From: Crotophaga sulcirostris
Lineage: Eukaryota; Chordata; Aves; Cuculiformes; Crotophagidae
NCBI GenBank assembly: GCA_013397455.1
Contig: VYZB01000118.1
Coordinates: forward strand, 1,657,521 to 1,721,520
Reading direction: 5' to 3'
Length of the DNA: 64,000 nucleotides
Both the position numbers and the translations under genes were made by a program. The notes under the pieces were generated by a model, which worked only from the letters and a program-made list of their open reading frames with translations, made no database searches and was not told where the DNA came from. Positions 63,701-64,000 of this stretch are shown in pieces. How positions within the stretch are numbered: position 1 is the stretch's first letter; every line of letters starts with the position of its first letter.

Positions 63701-64000
63701 CTGTAAGACAAGAACACGAGCATTGTGACCACCAAACTGATGTTCCAGTGCAATGAGTGATCCAGGAGGGTGTCTGGGGTGGCAGACCCTGACTTATGAC
63801 TTTTTTTTTTTTTTGTACAAGGGATTTCCCTGACACCTCCTTGATGAACCTGGAAATCTCCCTGTAAGGAAGACTTTGGGACAGGGCAGGCCAGACAAGT
63901 GCAGGGCAGTTGCTAAGAAGGTTTTGCACAGGACTGGAGTAAAGCACACCTTACCTTGTCAGATGCTGCTTAGCATATCCTGCCCTGGCCTCTCCCATCC
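60763..64000 (+). other. SCIN: SCIN intron 3, partial
   Basis: The intron opens with gtaagt and continues beyond the window. I searched for the next exon (EIYQWCG...) and did not find it. The interval has a T14 run at 63801-63814. A less AT-rich patch at 63650-63960 gives a 96-codon minus-strand frame with no recognisable domain. No interspersed repeat was recognised. Confidence 0.8.

Noticed and set aside
63657..63947. 96-codon minus-strand frame in intron 3
   Set aside because: No recognisable domain, and the KKKK run is produced by a poly-T tract. Possibly an unlisted repeat.
1..64000. CRISPR arrays, tRNA or rRNA genes, bacterial operons
   Set aside because: None is seen. No regularly spaced repeats, no tRNA A/B-box pairs with cloverleaf arms, and the whole window has vertebrate character.

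Overview
This is vertebrate nuclear DNA, almost certainly from a bird. It is AT-rich and gene-poor. Its recognisable repeats are mostly 5'-truncated CR1 LINE fragments of the avian type, with one ERV-type solo LTR and one small hAT-like element. No SINEs or bacterial-type genes are seen. Total interspersed-repeat content is low, roughly 3-4 kb of 64 kb, as expected for birds.

The one gene I can support is SCIN (scinderin/adseverin, a gelsolin-family actin-severing protein) on the + strand. Its 5' end lies at the right of the window: coding exon 1 (54149-54347), exon 2 (59076-59230) and exon 3 (60601-60762). The splice phases are compatible (199, 155 and 162 nt), and together they encode residues 1-172 of a protein that is about 715 residues in mammals. 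The gene runs off the right edge inside intron 3. Exon 1 sits in a GC-rich, CpG-rich block interrupted by a 220-bp run of N (53893-54112), so the promoter and 5'UTR are partly missing.

Positions 1-53.7 kb form a long intergenic stretch. From remembered mammalian gene order (TMEM106B-VWDE-SCIN-ARL4A-ETV1) this is probably the VWDE-SCIN interval, but no VWDE exon was recognised. It holds a tail-to-tail CR1 pair (1-63 and 109-453), a roughly 970-bp CR1 fragment with a decayed reverse-transcriptase C-terminus (8872-9845), a CR1 scrap (18240-18399), a 203-bp hAT-like MITE with recognisable terminal inverted repeats and a decayed 8-bp target duplication (26197-26399), a probable solo LTR with TATA box and polyA signal (about 30966-31791), and a CR1 just upstream of SCIN (53445-53676). 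Intron 1 of SCIN carries two more CR1 pieces (54549-54743 and 57714-58022).

The oddest unexplained structures are two perfect 22-bp palindromes only 1.5 kb apart (7275-7296 and 8798-8819), a TTAATGA triplet that builds two overlapping HNF1-like sites (41253-41272), and a pair of closely related CR1 copies in direct orientation that bracket SCIN exon 1 and the assembly gap. I did not find a convincing new multi-gene system. The window reads as an ordinary bird gene desert plus the start of one gene.
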